From the NCBI GenBank assembly GCA_004293905.1, contig RDZE01000037.1, positions 1-39,673 on the forward strand: a stretch of DNA of 39,673 bases, given 5' to 3'. Shown here piece after piece: positions 17,389-25,919 of this stretch. Positions within the stretch are counted from its first letter, which is position 1, and each line of letters opens with the position of its first letter. The position numbers and the translations under genes were made by a program. This DNA comes from Cytophagales bacterium (GTDB lineage Bacteria > Bacteroidota > Bacteroidia > Cytophagales > Microscillaceae). The notes beneath the pieces were generated by a model that made no database searches, had not been told where the DNA came from, and saw only the letters and a list, made by a program, of their open reading frames with translations.

Positions 17389-18483
17389 CTAAAATGCTTG
17401 CTCAAGGTTTACATTTCCGTACTTCGAAATGATTTTTAGTTGTGCATTAGGGGTGGCTGTTTTACCACTTTTGCCCGCATAATAGCTACTATAATCCGAT
17501 TCTACTTTTTTGCTATAACTAACAGATTCAGTATCTATGCTTGCACCAGAGTATTTAAGGTCTAAGTCAAAATTATAAGAAGTATTGGGCAAAAATCCGA
17601 TTCTACAGTCGCTGTATTGCGCATCTATGGCAATATTTTTAAATTCGGAACTTACTCTTGCAATTTCGAAGCCACTGCTATATTTGAGTGTCATTTGGAG
17701 TGCAGAACCGAGATTGATGACATTGAAATCTGTATAATTGCTTTCTCCTGTAATGCTATTGGCTTTTTGGATAAGCATTTCTCCATATTTGCATACAGTC
17801 GTTAAATTATTTACTGAGCCTATTTCTAAATCTGAATAGCTATTTTCCAAATTGAGGTCGCCACAAGTACCAAGTGTAAAGTCTGAGTATTTGACAACTA
17901 AAGAGCCTTGTGCAAAATTAAGAATAGTGCCTTTGCTATAAGAGATTTTTACGATATTGGTTTTTCCGCCCAAATTATCCGCTTTTAAATTGCCATAACT
18001 GATGTCTAAAGTAGTATTACCTGTTAGGGGGGCTACATAACTGTCGCCATATTTATTGATGAGATTTAGTGTCAACCATTTAGGTATATTTACTTGGTAA
18101 TTAATCTCAAATTTTTGCCCACTGCCACTGATAGTACCAATGACGGTTTTGAAACTAATGGTAGGGATTGGGTTGATGAGGCTGCCTTCTCCTATTTCTA
18201 TATTGATGGCGTTGAGTATATCGGTTGCTTTCTGTTCGCTGCCTGCTTTTGCAATGATAGTAATATCTACCGTTATTGCTTTGCCCTCATTGGTAGTAAT
18301 ATTGACTTTTCCATATTTATTATCAATATTCAAAGTCGTGTTATCCTCTGCTGTGTATGCCTTATTGATAGTTTTTCTTTTCTCATAATTTTGTCCATAA
18401 CTAAATATGGGTATGCTCATATATAAAACAACAATAAGTAGTTTTGTATTAAAGGTTAATGGATTGAGAGTTATTGCTTTCAT
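17389..18483 (-). CDS. Exported DUF4097-like beta-repeat protein of an ECF sigma operon
   Basis: 364 residues with a signal peptide (to about residue 30, IFSYGQ) and a body of short beta repeats, many containing a YG/YS/YD turn (NIDNKYGKVNITT, LINKYGDSYVAPL, DISYGNLKAD, VVKYSDFTLG, IISKYGNVNLEQ). This resembles DUF4097/putative adhesin beta-helix proteins found next to sigma/anti-sigma genes. The function is unknown; an envelope or surface role is inferred. Its start overlaps the end of the preceding gene by 35 bases, so translation is probably coupled. It is the last gene of the operon and ends at the strong hairpin 17316-17345. Confidence 0.7.
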   Translation of the reverse strand: MKAITLNPLTFNTKLLIVVLYMSIPIFSYGQNYEKRKTINKAYTAEDNTTLNIDNKYGKVNITTNEGKAITVDITIIAKAGSEQKATDILNAINIEIGEGSLINPIPTISFKTVIGTISGSGQKFEINYQVNIPKWLTLNLINKYGDSYVAPLTGNTTLDISYGNLKADNLGGKTNIVKISYSKGTILNFAQGSLVVKYSDFTLGTCGDLNLENSYSDLEIGSVNNLTTVCKYGEMLIQKANSITGESNYTDFNVINLGSALQMTLKYSSGFEIARVSSEFKNIAIDAQYSDCRIGFLPNTSYNFDLDLKYSGASIDTESVSYSKKVESDYSSYYAGKSGKTATPNAQLKIISKYGNVNLEQAF

Positions 18484-19057
18484 ATTCTTTCTTTTTTTTG
18501 TTTGAATGATACATTTCTTCTATTTTTTGTAATACTGTAAGTTGTCGGTTGAGAATCTCTATTCGAGTTTCAAGGTTTTCAATCATTGCTTGGGTCAGTT
18601 TTTCCTTATCGGGGGCTTCGAGAAGGTCTTTTTTTAATTTGTTATATTCTGAATCTAAATCAGTAAGACTTTGTTTCACTTCATTGTCTATGTCTTTAAA
18701 TTTTTCGGTTTTGTACTTTTTGAGGGCTTGTTTTTTTTCTTCTATGAGCCCTGTGTAGTACACCTCTGCCTCTACGATTTCTGGTGCTATTTTTTTGAGT
18801 TCTTGTACGTTGGCATTCTCTGGGTTCTTAAGGTTGGTACTTACATTCCACCAGATAATACTTGCAGAAGCAATCAAGAGAGTAACAACGGCAGCTATTT
18901 TGGAGAGGGTTGTATATCTGATGACGATTGCTTTTGCCTCTTTCTCAGAACCCTGTTTGTCTAATTTTCGCTCTATTCGTTCCCATAAATGTTCTTCGGG
19001 TTCAAATTGATTGAGTTCTTGTTTGTTTTTTCTGATAAAATCTTCTAATGATGGCAT
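18449..19057 (-). CDS. Membrane coiled-coil protein, probable anti-sigma factor
   Basis: With ATG 19057 (MPSLEDFIRKNKQELNQFEP) the protein has 202 residues: a cytoplasmic N-terminus of about 50 residues with a FEPEEHLWERIERKL helix, one membrane helix (about 52-71), then about 130 residues of charged helix predicted as coiled coil. The position 4 bases after an ECF sigma gene and the FExPExLWxxIxxKL-type start match Bacteroidota anti-sigma-like proteins that lack the zinc-binding HxxxCxxC motif. The extended start at 19141 lies inside the sigma gene and is rejected. The anti-sigma role is inferred from context only. Confidence 0.7.
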   Translation of the reverse strand: MPSLEDFIRKNKQELNQFEPEEHLWERIERKLDKQGSEKEAKAIVIRYTTLSKIAAVVTLLIASASIIWWNVSTNLKNPENANVQELKKIAPEIVEAEVYYTGLIEEKKQALKKYKTEKFKDIDNEVKQSLTDLDSEYNKLKKDLLEAPDKEKLTQAMIENLETRIEILNRQLTVLQKIEEMYHSNKKKKEYESNNSQSINL

Positions 19058-19061
19058 AGTA

Positions 19062-19619
19062 TTATATATTTTTGATAATTTCCAATAGTTTTTTTTTGGC
19101 ACGGTTGTATTGTGTTTTAGATGTTGATTCGCTGATGCCACATATTTCGGCTATTTCTTTATGGTCGTAGCCTTCTAAGAGGTACAAGCTGAGTACGGTT
19201 CGGAAGCCATCGGGTAATAGTTGAATTCCTTTGTGTACTTTTTCTACTTGCCATTGGGTTGCTTCTTCGTTTTCTTTTTGCGATAAATCCTCACGCATGT
19301 CAGGGCTATTGTCGACGGAAAGCCACACTACTTTGCGTTTTTTGAGTTGATTGATAGACCGATTGATGACGATTTTCTTCAGCCAAGCCCCTATCGAAGA
19401 TTCTGCCTTAAAACTGCCTATTTTTTTGTACGCTTCAAAGAAAGCCTCCTGCAAGACATCTTCTGCCTCGCCTGTGTTGTTGAGGATACGCATTGCGATA
19501 TTGTACATAGCTTTTGCATAGAGTTTATACAACTGTTGCTGAGCTTGGCGGTTGTTTTTTTTACAACCTTCCACTATTTCGCGATGTGTATCAGAGTATG
19601 TACTGCTCAAAACTTCCAA
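19062..19619 (-). CDS. ECF-type RNA polymerase sigma factor
   Basis: Extracytoplasmic-function sigma factor of 185 residues. Region 2 (about 25-95: QQLYKLYAKAMYNIAMRILNN..EDVLQEAFFEAYKKI) is followed by a linker and region 4 (about 125-182: LPDGFRTVLSLYLLEGYDHKEIAEICGISESTSKTQYNRAKKKL). The frame has no ATG between the upstream in-frame TAA and the conserved region, so the start must be TTG 19619 or a close alternative such as the TTG three codons on. It leads an operon with the membrane coiled-coil and DUF4097 genes. A near-consensus TGTCTTTG lies at 19649-19656. Confidence 0.93.
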   Translation of the reverse strand: MEVLSSTYSDTHREIVEGCKKNNRQAQQQLYKLYAKAMYNIAMRILNNTGEAEDVLQEAFFEAYKKIGSFKAESSIGAWLKKIVINRSINQLKKRKVVWLSVDNSPDMREDLSQKENEEATQWQVEKVHKGIQLLPDGFRTVLSLYLLEGYDHKEIAEICGISESTSKTQYNRAKKKLLEIIKNI

Positions 19620-19679
19620 GATTATTCTGTTTTAGTTCAATTTCATAGCAAAGACAAAAGCAAAAAAGAAAAGTTGCAT

Positions 19680-20207
19680 TTATTGGAAAAATAAATAAAA
19701 AAAATAGCAATGATTGGCTTCTATCATATTCCTAAGTTCTTGTATTTTAGGGTCTTGGCTCATTTTTTCATCACCTACAATGACGACCAATAAATTTTTT
19801 TGGTGGTAACGTCTTTTTTGATAAAGCTGTATTTGCCCAAGAAGGCGATGTCGTTCGTTGCTGTCTTTAAGTGTTTTGGCAAGTTTGATTTCGATGCCAA
19901 ATGCGCCCTCTGCAAGGTCTACATCTATGCGTTCGCGTTTGAGGCGGTGATTGTCGCTTACGGAGAATTGTCTTTGGATAGGATTGAATTTTTTTTGCAG
20001 TGTTTTGATGATTTGTTCTTCTATGATGGCTTCGCTTGCATTGGCATACTGTTCGGCAGGGATTTTTACCAGTTGTAGTGTTTGTAATATATTGTGATGA
20101 GTAGGTTTTTGTGCTATATTTTGTTGCAAAGTCATCCATTGGTACATAGCCCAAGCCGCTGTTAGCAGAATGATGATAGAGATAGTCAATTGTATGAAAA
20201 TATCCAT
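19680..20207 (-). CDS. Membrane-anchored PD-(D/E)XK-like protein
   Basis: 175 residues. One N-terminal membrane helix (about 5-25) followed by a soluble domain with a nuclease-fold pattern: Glu63/64 (IIEEQIIKTLQKKF), RIDVDL (Asp95, Asp97), GIEIKLAK (Glu106, Lys108), then GQIQLYQKRRY (Gln125) and LLVVIVG. This spacing is that of PD-(D/E)XK enzymes, also used by non-cleaving relatives. I know no named family with this combination. It lies between the phoD terminator and the ECF sigma gene, 60 bases upstream of the latter on the same strand, and could be co-transcribed with it. A DNA, RNA or structural role is undecided. Confidence 0.55.
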   Translation of the reverse strand: MDIFIQLTISIIILLTAAWAMYQWMTLQQNIAQKPTHHNILQTLQLVKIPAEQYANASEAIIEEQIIKTLQKKFNPIQRQFSVSDNHRLKRERIDVDLAEGAFGIEIKLAKTLKDSNERHRLLGQIQLYQKRRYHQKNLLVVIVGDEKMSQDPKIQELRNMIEANHCYFFYLFFQ

Positions 20208-20237
20208 TTATTATTGTTAGGTGTGTGCCATGTAGAA

Positions 20238-20273
20238 AAACCTACAAAACGATTGTATTCATTTTGTAGGTTT
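20238..20273 (-). terminator. Intrinsic terminator of the phoD operon
   Basis: On the minus strand AAACCTACAAAA pairs perfectly over 12 bases with TTTTGTAGGTTT and runs into TTC after five T. It lies 24 bases after the phoD stop. Confidence 0.8.
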
Positions 20274-20296
20274 AGTCAGTTGTTTTATTATTTCAA

Positions 20297-21637
20297 TTAG
20301 CGTATTTCTTTGGCTGTTATTTCTTTTTTCCAAAGCAGTTGCCCTTGTGTATTGAATACTTGTATATTGAGTTTTCGCTCGGTGCGTGCACCTGTGATTT
20401 CTAATACACTAAAATTTCGTTCTCTTACAAAAGTATCAGCCAATCGCAATCCATTGGGTTCAGTGGCTGATTTTTCGTTGGCTACACCTGAGGTGAGAGG
20501 CGAGCAAGTAAGTTCGTAGATAGGATAGTCTGTATTTTCTTTCAATACAGAAAGTTCGGTATGATGGCGGTCGCCTGTGAGAAAAATAACGCCGCTTATT
20601 TTTTCTTGTTTGATGGCATCTATGATGGCTTGGCGTTCTTTGGCATAACGAATATAATTTTCCGACCAATTTTGGTTGGTCATATCAGCGTTGTTGAGAA
20701 ATTGCCCGCCCATTACTACAAATTTGAAGGGAGCGCGGCTGTATCGGAGGGCTGTGATGAGCCATTGTATTTGTTCTTCGCCAAGTATGGTAGGTGTTTG
20801 TAGAGTAGCATTGGCTTGTGTTCTTGCCCATCGGTTGTCGAGAAGAAAAAAGTCGCAATCAGCCCAAGTGAATTGCCCTGTGATGCCATCAGTGATACCA
20901 TAGTTGGGGTTTGCCCAAAAAAGTTGGAAGGCTTCTAAGGTGGTTTCTTTGAGCACGTAGCTGGCATCGCTGTTATCAGGTCCGTAGTCGTGGTCGTCCC
21001 AAATGGCATAATGATGCACGGAGGCTAAAAGAGGCTGTAGTTCGGGGAGGCTTCGCGTGTGTGTGTACCTTTGCAATATGCCTGCGCGTGAGTCGTAATC
21101 TACTTCGCGTAGGTAGACATTGTCGCCGCCCCAAAGCATAAAATCGGGTTTTTGATTGGTGATACTTTGGAATATTTCGTACCCGCCGCCATAAGGATTG
21201 CCGGGGCGGTCGTATTCGGTTTCGTTTACAAATGAGCAAGTGCCAAAGGCAAATTTAAAGGCAGGTGGGTCTGTGCGGTATTGCCAAAGGGTTTGACTTT
21301 GGAATGAAAGTGGATAGCTGAAAGTAAGAGCCTTGCCATTGATATAGAGTTGGTATTCGTATTTTTTACCGGGGAGTACTGTGGCGGCTAAGTGGGCGGT
21401 ATAGGCATTTTGGGCATTGGTTTCGATTTCGGCGGTGCTCATTTTTTGTTGAGGGTTGCCACTTTCGTAATATACTATTTTCACTTTAGCGGCACTTTTG
21501 GTTTGTACCCAAAGCATTACTTCGCGCATGGTAGAGTAGCCCACCATCGGACCTGATTGCAATAATTCTTTTTGTGCGATACTAATGCCTATACTGGCAA
21601 ATATACACAGTGTGAGGAGGAGTAGGGATTTTTTCAT
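20297..21637 (-). CDS. phoD: PhoD-type alkaline phosphatase/phosphodiesterase
   Basis: Exported metallophosphoesterase releasing phosphate from mono- or diesters. ATG 21637 gives a clean signal peptide (MKKSLLLLTLCIFASIGISIAQ) and 446 residues. An N-terminal Fn3-like PhoD domain (MREVMLWVQTKSAAKVKIVY, KYEYQLYING) is followed by the catalytic domain with FAFGTCS, LWGGDNVY, IWDDHDYGPDNSD and LTGDRHHTELS, which supply the Asp/His/Asn metal ligands. The variant signature WDDHDYGPN-like is typical of the Bacteroidota subgroup. It is the last gene of a probable operon behind the FKBP gene (47-base gap). Confidence 0.9.
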   Translation of the reverse strand: MKKSLLLLTLCIFASIGISIAQKELLQSGPMVGYSTMREVMLWVQTKSAAKVKIVYYESGNPQQKMSTAEIETNAQNAYTAHLAATVLPGKKYEYQLYINGKALTFSYPLSFQSQTLWQYRTDPPAFKFAFGTCSFVNETEYDRPGNPYGGGYEIFQSITNQKPDFMLWGGDNVYLREVDYDSRAGILQRYTHTRSLPELQPLLASVHHYAIWDDHDYGPDNSDASYVLKETTLEAFQLFWANPNYGITDGITGQFTWADCDFFLLDNRWARTQANATLQTPTILGEEQIQWLITALRYSRAPFKFVVMGGQFLNNADMTNQNWSENYIRYAKERQAIIDAIKQEKISGVIFLTGDRHHTELSVLKENTDYPIYELTCSPLTSGVANEKSATEPNGLRLADTFVRERNFSVLEITGARTERKLNIQVFNTQGQLLWKKEITAKEIR

Positions 21638-21684
21638 AAAGAAGAAAGATATGCTCAGAAAATTTAAAAATTCGAGCAAATATA

Positions 21685-22788
21685 CTATAATTTTTTATCA
21701 TCTTTCTTTTTATTGTCATCGCCAAAAAAACCTTTCTTTTTTACATCTTCGGTTTGTTGTTCTAATTTTTTGCGTTCCTCTTCTGTCAAGGTTTTGTTTT
21801 TATCATTGTTGGTGTTATTTTGCTGTTGTTGAGTATTCTGTTGGGTATTGGTTTTCTCCTCTACTTCGCCAGGGCGTAGTATGCTTTTTTCTATGCCTAT
21901 GTTTTTGGCTACTATAGATAAAAATTCTACCTCAAAAAGTAAGATAGTATTCGGAGGAATAAGTCCTTCTACGCCTTTTTCGCCATAGCCTAAACTGGCG
22001 GGTATGATAAAGGTGGCTTTACTTCCTTCTTTGATAGCGGCGATGCCCTCGTCTAAACCCTTGATGGCTATTCCTTGTTTTATGGGAAATTCTAAGGGTT
22101 CTTTATTGAGTTCGGAACTGCCAAAAACTTTGCCATCTAAAAATTTACCTACATAATTGATTCGTACTACATCACCTTCGGCGGGGAGTGTGCCAATGCC
22201 TGCCTCATGGACAATGAACCATAAACCTGAACTGGTTCGGCTGGCTTTCAAATTATTTTTCTTGATATAGTCTATGATGATTGCCTCGTCAGACTTATTT
22301 TGTTGTGTGGCATATTGCTTTTCTATAGTGCTTATATTATAGCGGTCTATTACTTGCAATACTTTTATATTGTATTTTACTTCGCTGCCAGCAGGAATAA
22401 ATGCGGGGCGATTGCTCTTGAAAGTACTGAATGCTATGTCGGAATTGATATAAAAACTAACGCTGTCTTTTTCGGAAAGTAGGCTGAGCATATCTTGTAA
22501 AAAACCTCTATCGGTAAATTGGTAGTTTTCGGGGGTATAAAGTTCCGATATTTCCTTGATAATAGGGTTATTGGGGTAGGTAGTTTTGATGATGGAGTCT
22601 TTGTAATTGCGCATTTCTAAATGGAATTTTACAAAGTTTCCCACTTGTATTTTTGTAGCTTGTGGGTTGTGTTGGTGTATTTCATAGTCAATGCCAATGG
22701 TGAGATTTTGGCGTTGTGCTTGTGTTTTTAGAATAGCAAGAGTGCTGAAAAGGGCTATCAAAAAATAACGTACCATATTTTGTTGCAT
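21685..22788 (-). CDS. Exported FKBP-type peptidyl-prolyl isomerase
   Basis: 367 residues with a signal peptide (to about 25, LKTQAQ). The N-terminal half (about 27-150) is a degenerate FKBP-like domain (GNFVKFHLEMRNYKDSIIK, PAGSEVKYNIKVLQVID). The second half is a clear FKBP domain (about 200-295: VRINYVGKFLDGKVFGSS, IKGLDEGIAAIKEGSKATFI, YGEKGVEGLIPPNTILLFEV). The tail is a Gln/Asn-rich and then Lys/Asp-rich low-complexity stretch (QQNTQQQQNNTNN, DDNKKKDDKK). It speeds proline isomerisation during folding in the periplasm or at the outer membrane. The ATG directly follows the TAA of the upstream gene (TAAATG), so translation is probably coupled. Confidence 0.92.
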   Translation of the reverse strand: MQQNMVRYFLIALFSTLAILKTQAQRQNLTIGIDYEIHQHNPQATKIQVGNFVKFHLEMRNYKDSIIKTTYPNNPIIKEISELYTPENYQFTDRGFLQDMLSLLSEKDSVSFYINSDIAFSTFKSNRPAFIPAGSEVKYNIKVLQVIDRYNISTIEKQYATQQNKSDEAIIIDYIKKNNLKASRTSSGLWFIVHEAGIGTLPAEGDVVRINYVGKFLDGKVFGSSELNKEPLEFPIKQGIAIKGLDEGIAAIKEGSKATFIIPASLGYGEKGVEGLIPPNTILLFEVEFLSIVAKNIGIEKSILRPGEVEEKTNTQQNTQQQQNNTNNDKNKTLTEEERKKLEQQTEDVKKKGFFGDDNKKKDDKKL

Positions 22789-23586
22789 TTATATTTGAGT
22801 ATACAACGAAAATAATAAAGGATTTGGATATATAAAATGATAATTGAATGTTTTTATTAGTTTTTCAGGGCTTATTTCTTTGTATTTTTCTTTTTGATAA
22901 TCGGGTGTTGTGGGTGGGAGTTGTAGTTTTTGCAAGTCATTTTGGTAAACTTCTCTACGGGTAGGGTGTTGTGGAGCTACGGCGTTGAAGATTTCTTTTT
23001 TTTGTTTATTTTTGATAAGTAGGCTAATAATAGCTATTGCATCATCGCGATGAATGAGATTCACGGGGGCTTCACTGTTCGAGAGGGTGCGCCCGCTAAA
23101 GTATTTTCCGATAAGACGGTCATAGCCTGCCAATCCGCCTAAGCGCAATAGGATTGTTTCGGGGTGATGGTTTATCAGTAATTGTTCTATTTGGCTAACT
23201 GCTTCGTTGGGGTTCGTAGGTGTTTCTTCGGTACAAATAGCATTGTTTTCGGCATAAACAGAGGTGCTGCTTGTGTAGAGTAGGGTAGGGGTTGGGCATT
23301 GATGCGTTTGCCAATATTGGCAAAGAGCGGAAAGCGATTCTAAAGAGGTGCTTTTGGGTGGGAGGGTAATCAGCAAGTAGTCTAAATCGTCTAAAAAATC
23401 GTACCTTTTTTGAGGCATAAAGTCATTGAGATTGAAAAGAGTAGGCATCAAACCTTCTTTTTCTAAAAGGAGTGCTTTTTGGGGTTGGGTAGTAGTAGTT
23501 TTTACGGTATAATGTAGATTTTTGAGGTGCAAAGCCAATGGCAAGCCCAACCAACCCACGCCCATAATGCCTATTTTTACACTCAT
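22789..23586 (-). CDS. NAD(P)-binding epimerase/dehydratase-like protein
   Basis: 265 residues with an N-terminal Rossmann loop GIMGVGWLGLPLALHLKN, an acidic region after the second strand, LLYTSSTSVYAENN in the middle (the usual Tyr of extended SDRs is present, in SVY) and NLIHRDDAIAIISLLI towards the end. It resembles the short YeeZ-like members of the epimerase family. The substrate is unknown. Its ATG overlaps the stop of the upstream phosphatase gene by four bases (ATGA), and its stop abuts the FKBP start, placing it firmly inside the operon. Confidence 0.82.
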   Translation of the reverse strand: MSVKIGIMGVGWLGLPLALHLKNLHYTVKTTTTQPQKALLLEKEGLMPTLFNLNDFMPQKRYDFLDDLDYLLITLPPKSTSLESLSALCQYWQTHQCPTPTLLYTSSTSVYAENNAICTEETPTNPNEAVSQIEQLLINHHPETILLRLGGLAGYDRLIGKYFSGRTLSNSEAPVNLIHRDDAIAIISLLIKNKQKKEIFNAVAPQHPTRREVYQNDLQKLQLPPTTPDYQKEKYKEISPEKLIKTFNYHFIYPNPLLFSLYTQI

Positions 23587-25736
23587 ACCATGATGCCTAA
23601 AATGGTAATATCGTCTTGTTGTGGAGTATTTTGTTGATGCTCTTTGAGCGACTGCTCGAAGAAATGATGTTGTTGGCGCATGTCTTTGTCAAAAAGGTCA
23701 GATTGTAATAATTCCTTAAAGCGTGTGCTACCAAAACGCTTATGAGAGGGTGAGAATTGGTCTATAAAACCGTCAGTAGTGAGGTATAACATGCCACCTT
23801 TTTGTACTTCAAGACAACGGTCATTGAATACTTTTTTGTCATCGGGGTTAAATCCTACAGATTTTTTATCGCCTTTGAGTTCGGTCATTTCATTGTTTTG
23901 TATGTAAAACAAAGGTCTTCGCGCGCCTGCAAAAGTAAGAATCATTTTATTGTCGTCATAATCTACAGGTTCTAATCGGCACAAACAAACTTCCATAGAG
24001 AGGGGAATATCAATACTCCTTTTTTCGAGGGCTATAGAAACGCCTTTGTGCATGTGCTCTAAAATTTCGGAGGGTACATAAATTTTATTCTCGTTGATGA
24101 TTTCATTGAGGAGTGTATTGCCAATCATACTCATCAGCGCGCCCGAAACGCCGTGCCCTGTACAATCTACTACGGCTACAAATACCTGATTGCCGATTTT
24201 ATTTACCCAATAAAAATCTCCTGACACTATATCTTTAGCTCTATAAATAATAAAATAATCGGAAAAAGAATCTATCATTTTACTATGGCTCGGTAAGATG
24301 GCATTTTGAATTGTTTGGGCATAGCGTATACTATCAGTGATTTGGGTATAGGCTTTTTGTATTTGTTTGTTTTTTTCTTCTATTTCGTTTTTTTGATAAC
24401 TGATTTCTTCGTTCTTCAACATAAGTGCTTCATTGATTTTATTTTTTCGAATCATATCTCTGTAGAGTATATAAGCCAATAATAATACCAAAATTATACC
24501 TATGACAAAGATAGTAGTAAGGAAGCGTTGGTTGCGGAGGTCTATTTGTTGGTTGTTATAAGCGATTTCTTTTAGGTTATTTTCTTTATTCAAAAACTCT
24601 ATTTCTTTTTCTTTATTTTGAAGGTCAAAGCGCACTTGCAACTCGGAAAGTAATTTGAGTTTTGCGTCATTGAAAAGAGAATCTGTGTATAATTTGAATA
24701 ATTTTTGGTATTGATAGGCGGTTTTAAGGTCGCCTTTTTGCTCATAAAGATTGGCTAATTTTTCATAATTTTTTTTACTAATTTCTTTCAGACGTGCTTC
24801 TAAGGAAATATCCAAACTTTTTTTATAGTAGTCTATGCTTCTTTCTGTGTTGTCGGAGCGAGTATAAATATCGGCGATGCCTGCCAATGTGATTGCCGCG
24901 CCACGTTTGTCTTTTACAGTTTCTTGTATTTTGAGGGCACGTAAGTAGTACTCTAAGGCTTTGTTGTAGTTATTCGTTTTGATATAAATGCCTCCTATGT
25001 TGGTAAGTGATTCGGCAACTGCTAATTTATATCCTAATTTTTCATTGATTTTTTGACTTTCTTGATAGTGAATAAGTGCTTTGTTGTATTGTCCTAATTC
25101 TTCGTACACATTGCCCAAGTTAATATTATTAATGGCTATTCCACGTGCATCTTTGAGGGTTTCGAAGCTTTTGGCTGCATTCTGAAAATAGAGCAGGGCT
25201 TTGTCTAAATAGTTAAGTTTGATGTACACATTACCTATATTGGTGTATGCACCTGCAATGCCTATTTCGTCTTCTATTTGTTCGCTTAATTCTAAACTTT
25301 CAAGATAATAGGTGAGTGCTTTTTCAAAATCACCCGTTTGATAATGTATATTACCAATATTACGCGTACAGGCTACTATATATTTTTGATTGCTAAGTGT
25401 TTTGAAAAAAGACAATGCTTTATTGAAATAATCTAAAGATTTATGATAGCTGCTTAGGTCGTAATAGGCAACACCGATGGCGAACAGTGCTTCACTGATG
25501 CCTTTCTGATGATTGAATTTTTGGGCAAGCAAAAAAGCCTGTTGCGCATACAACAATGCATCTTCTGTGTTTTTTTCTCTTAACTCTTTCGATAGCTCAT
25601 TGAGGACAAATATTTTCTCTACATTTTCATTCAAGCCTAAAAGCGTCTTTTTGAGGCTATCGCTTTTGTTGTATTGAGCATTTGCGATAGGAGATAGCCA
25701 AATAAAAATGAATCCTACCCATAAGAAACGAATCAT
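23583..25736 (-). CDS. TPR-containing membrane SpoIIE/PP2C-type phosphatase (2)
   Basis: With ATG 25736 (MIRFLWVGFIFIWLSPIANAQ, a signal peptide) the protein has 717 residues. It has about seven TPR repeats on the outer side of the membrane (for example SLDYFNKALSFFKTLSN, ALTYYLESLELSEQIEDEIG, ALEYYLRALKIQETVKDKRG), a coiled-coil stretch, one membrane helix (FVIGIILVLLLAYILY), a second coiled coil, and a SpoIIE phosphatase domain with RAKDIVSGDFYWVN, DCTGHGVSGALMSMIG and QQDDITILG. It is the same layout as the gene at 8797-10590 but with far clearer TPRs. It heads an operon with the epimerase-like, FKBP and phoD genes. The longer start at 25811 is rejected because it would bury the signal peptide. 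Confidence 0.9.
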   Translation of the reverse strand: MIRFLWVGFIFIWLSPIANAQYNKSDSLKKTLLGLNENVEKIFVLNELSKELREKNTEDALLYAQQAFLLAQKFNHQKGISEALFAIGVAYYDLSSYHKSLDYFNKALSFFKTLSNQKYIVACTRNIGNIHYQTGDFEKALTYYLESLELSEQIEDEIGIAGAYTNIGNVYIKLNYLDKALLYFQNAAKSFETLKDARGIAINNINLGNVYEELGQYNKALIHYQESQKINEKLGYKLAVAESLTNIGGIYIKTNNYNKALEYYLRALKIQETVKDKRGAAITLAGIADIYTRSDNTERSIDYYKKSLDISLEARLKEISKKNYEKLANLYEQKGDLKTAYQYQKLFKLYTDSLFNDAKLKLLSELQVRFDLQNKEKEIEFLNKENNLKEIAYNNQQIDLRNQRFLTTIFVIGIILVLLLAYILYRDMIRKNKINEALMLKNEEISYQKNEIEEKNKQIQKAYTQITDSIRYAQTIQNAILPSHSKMIDSFSDYFIIYRAKDIVSGDFYWVNKIGNQVFVAVVDCTGHGVSGALMSMIGNTLLNEIINENKIYVPSEILEHMHKGVSIALEKRSIDIPLSMEVCLCRLEPVDYDDNKMILTFAGARRPLFYIQNNEMTELKGDKKSVGFNPDDKKVFNDRCLEVQKGGMLYLTTDGFIDQFSPSHKRFGSTRFKELLQSDLFDKDMRQQHHFFEQSLKEHQQNTPQQDDITILGIMV

Positions 25737-25801
25737 TTGAGTAGAATTTAGAAAGGGCAAAGAATGAAGGGTGTATATATGTGTCATCATGAAAGGTAGC
25801 A

Positions 25802-25826
25802 TTGCATGCAAATAATTTCAAAAATA
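25802..25826 (-). promoter_or_regulatory. -7 box and palindrome upstream of SpoIIE phosphatase 2
   Basis: TATTTTTG on the minus strand (25819-25826) matches TAnnTTTG. The perfect 10-base palindrome TTGCATGCAA (25802-25811) falls at about +1 to +10 of the resulting transcript, a possible operator. The leader to ATG 25736 would be about 75 bases. Confidence 0.4.
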
Positions 25827-25919
25827 ACACCAAATTATAAAATTTAAAGCACTTATGAAAAAACTTTTTTTACTTACTACGTACTATATATTACTATACC
25901 ATTATTATTGAGAATATTT

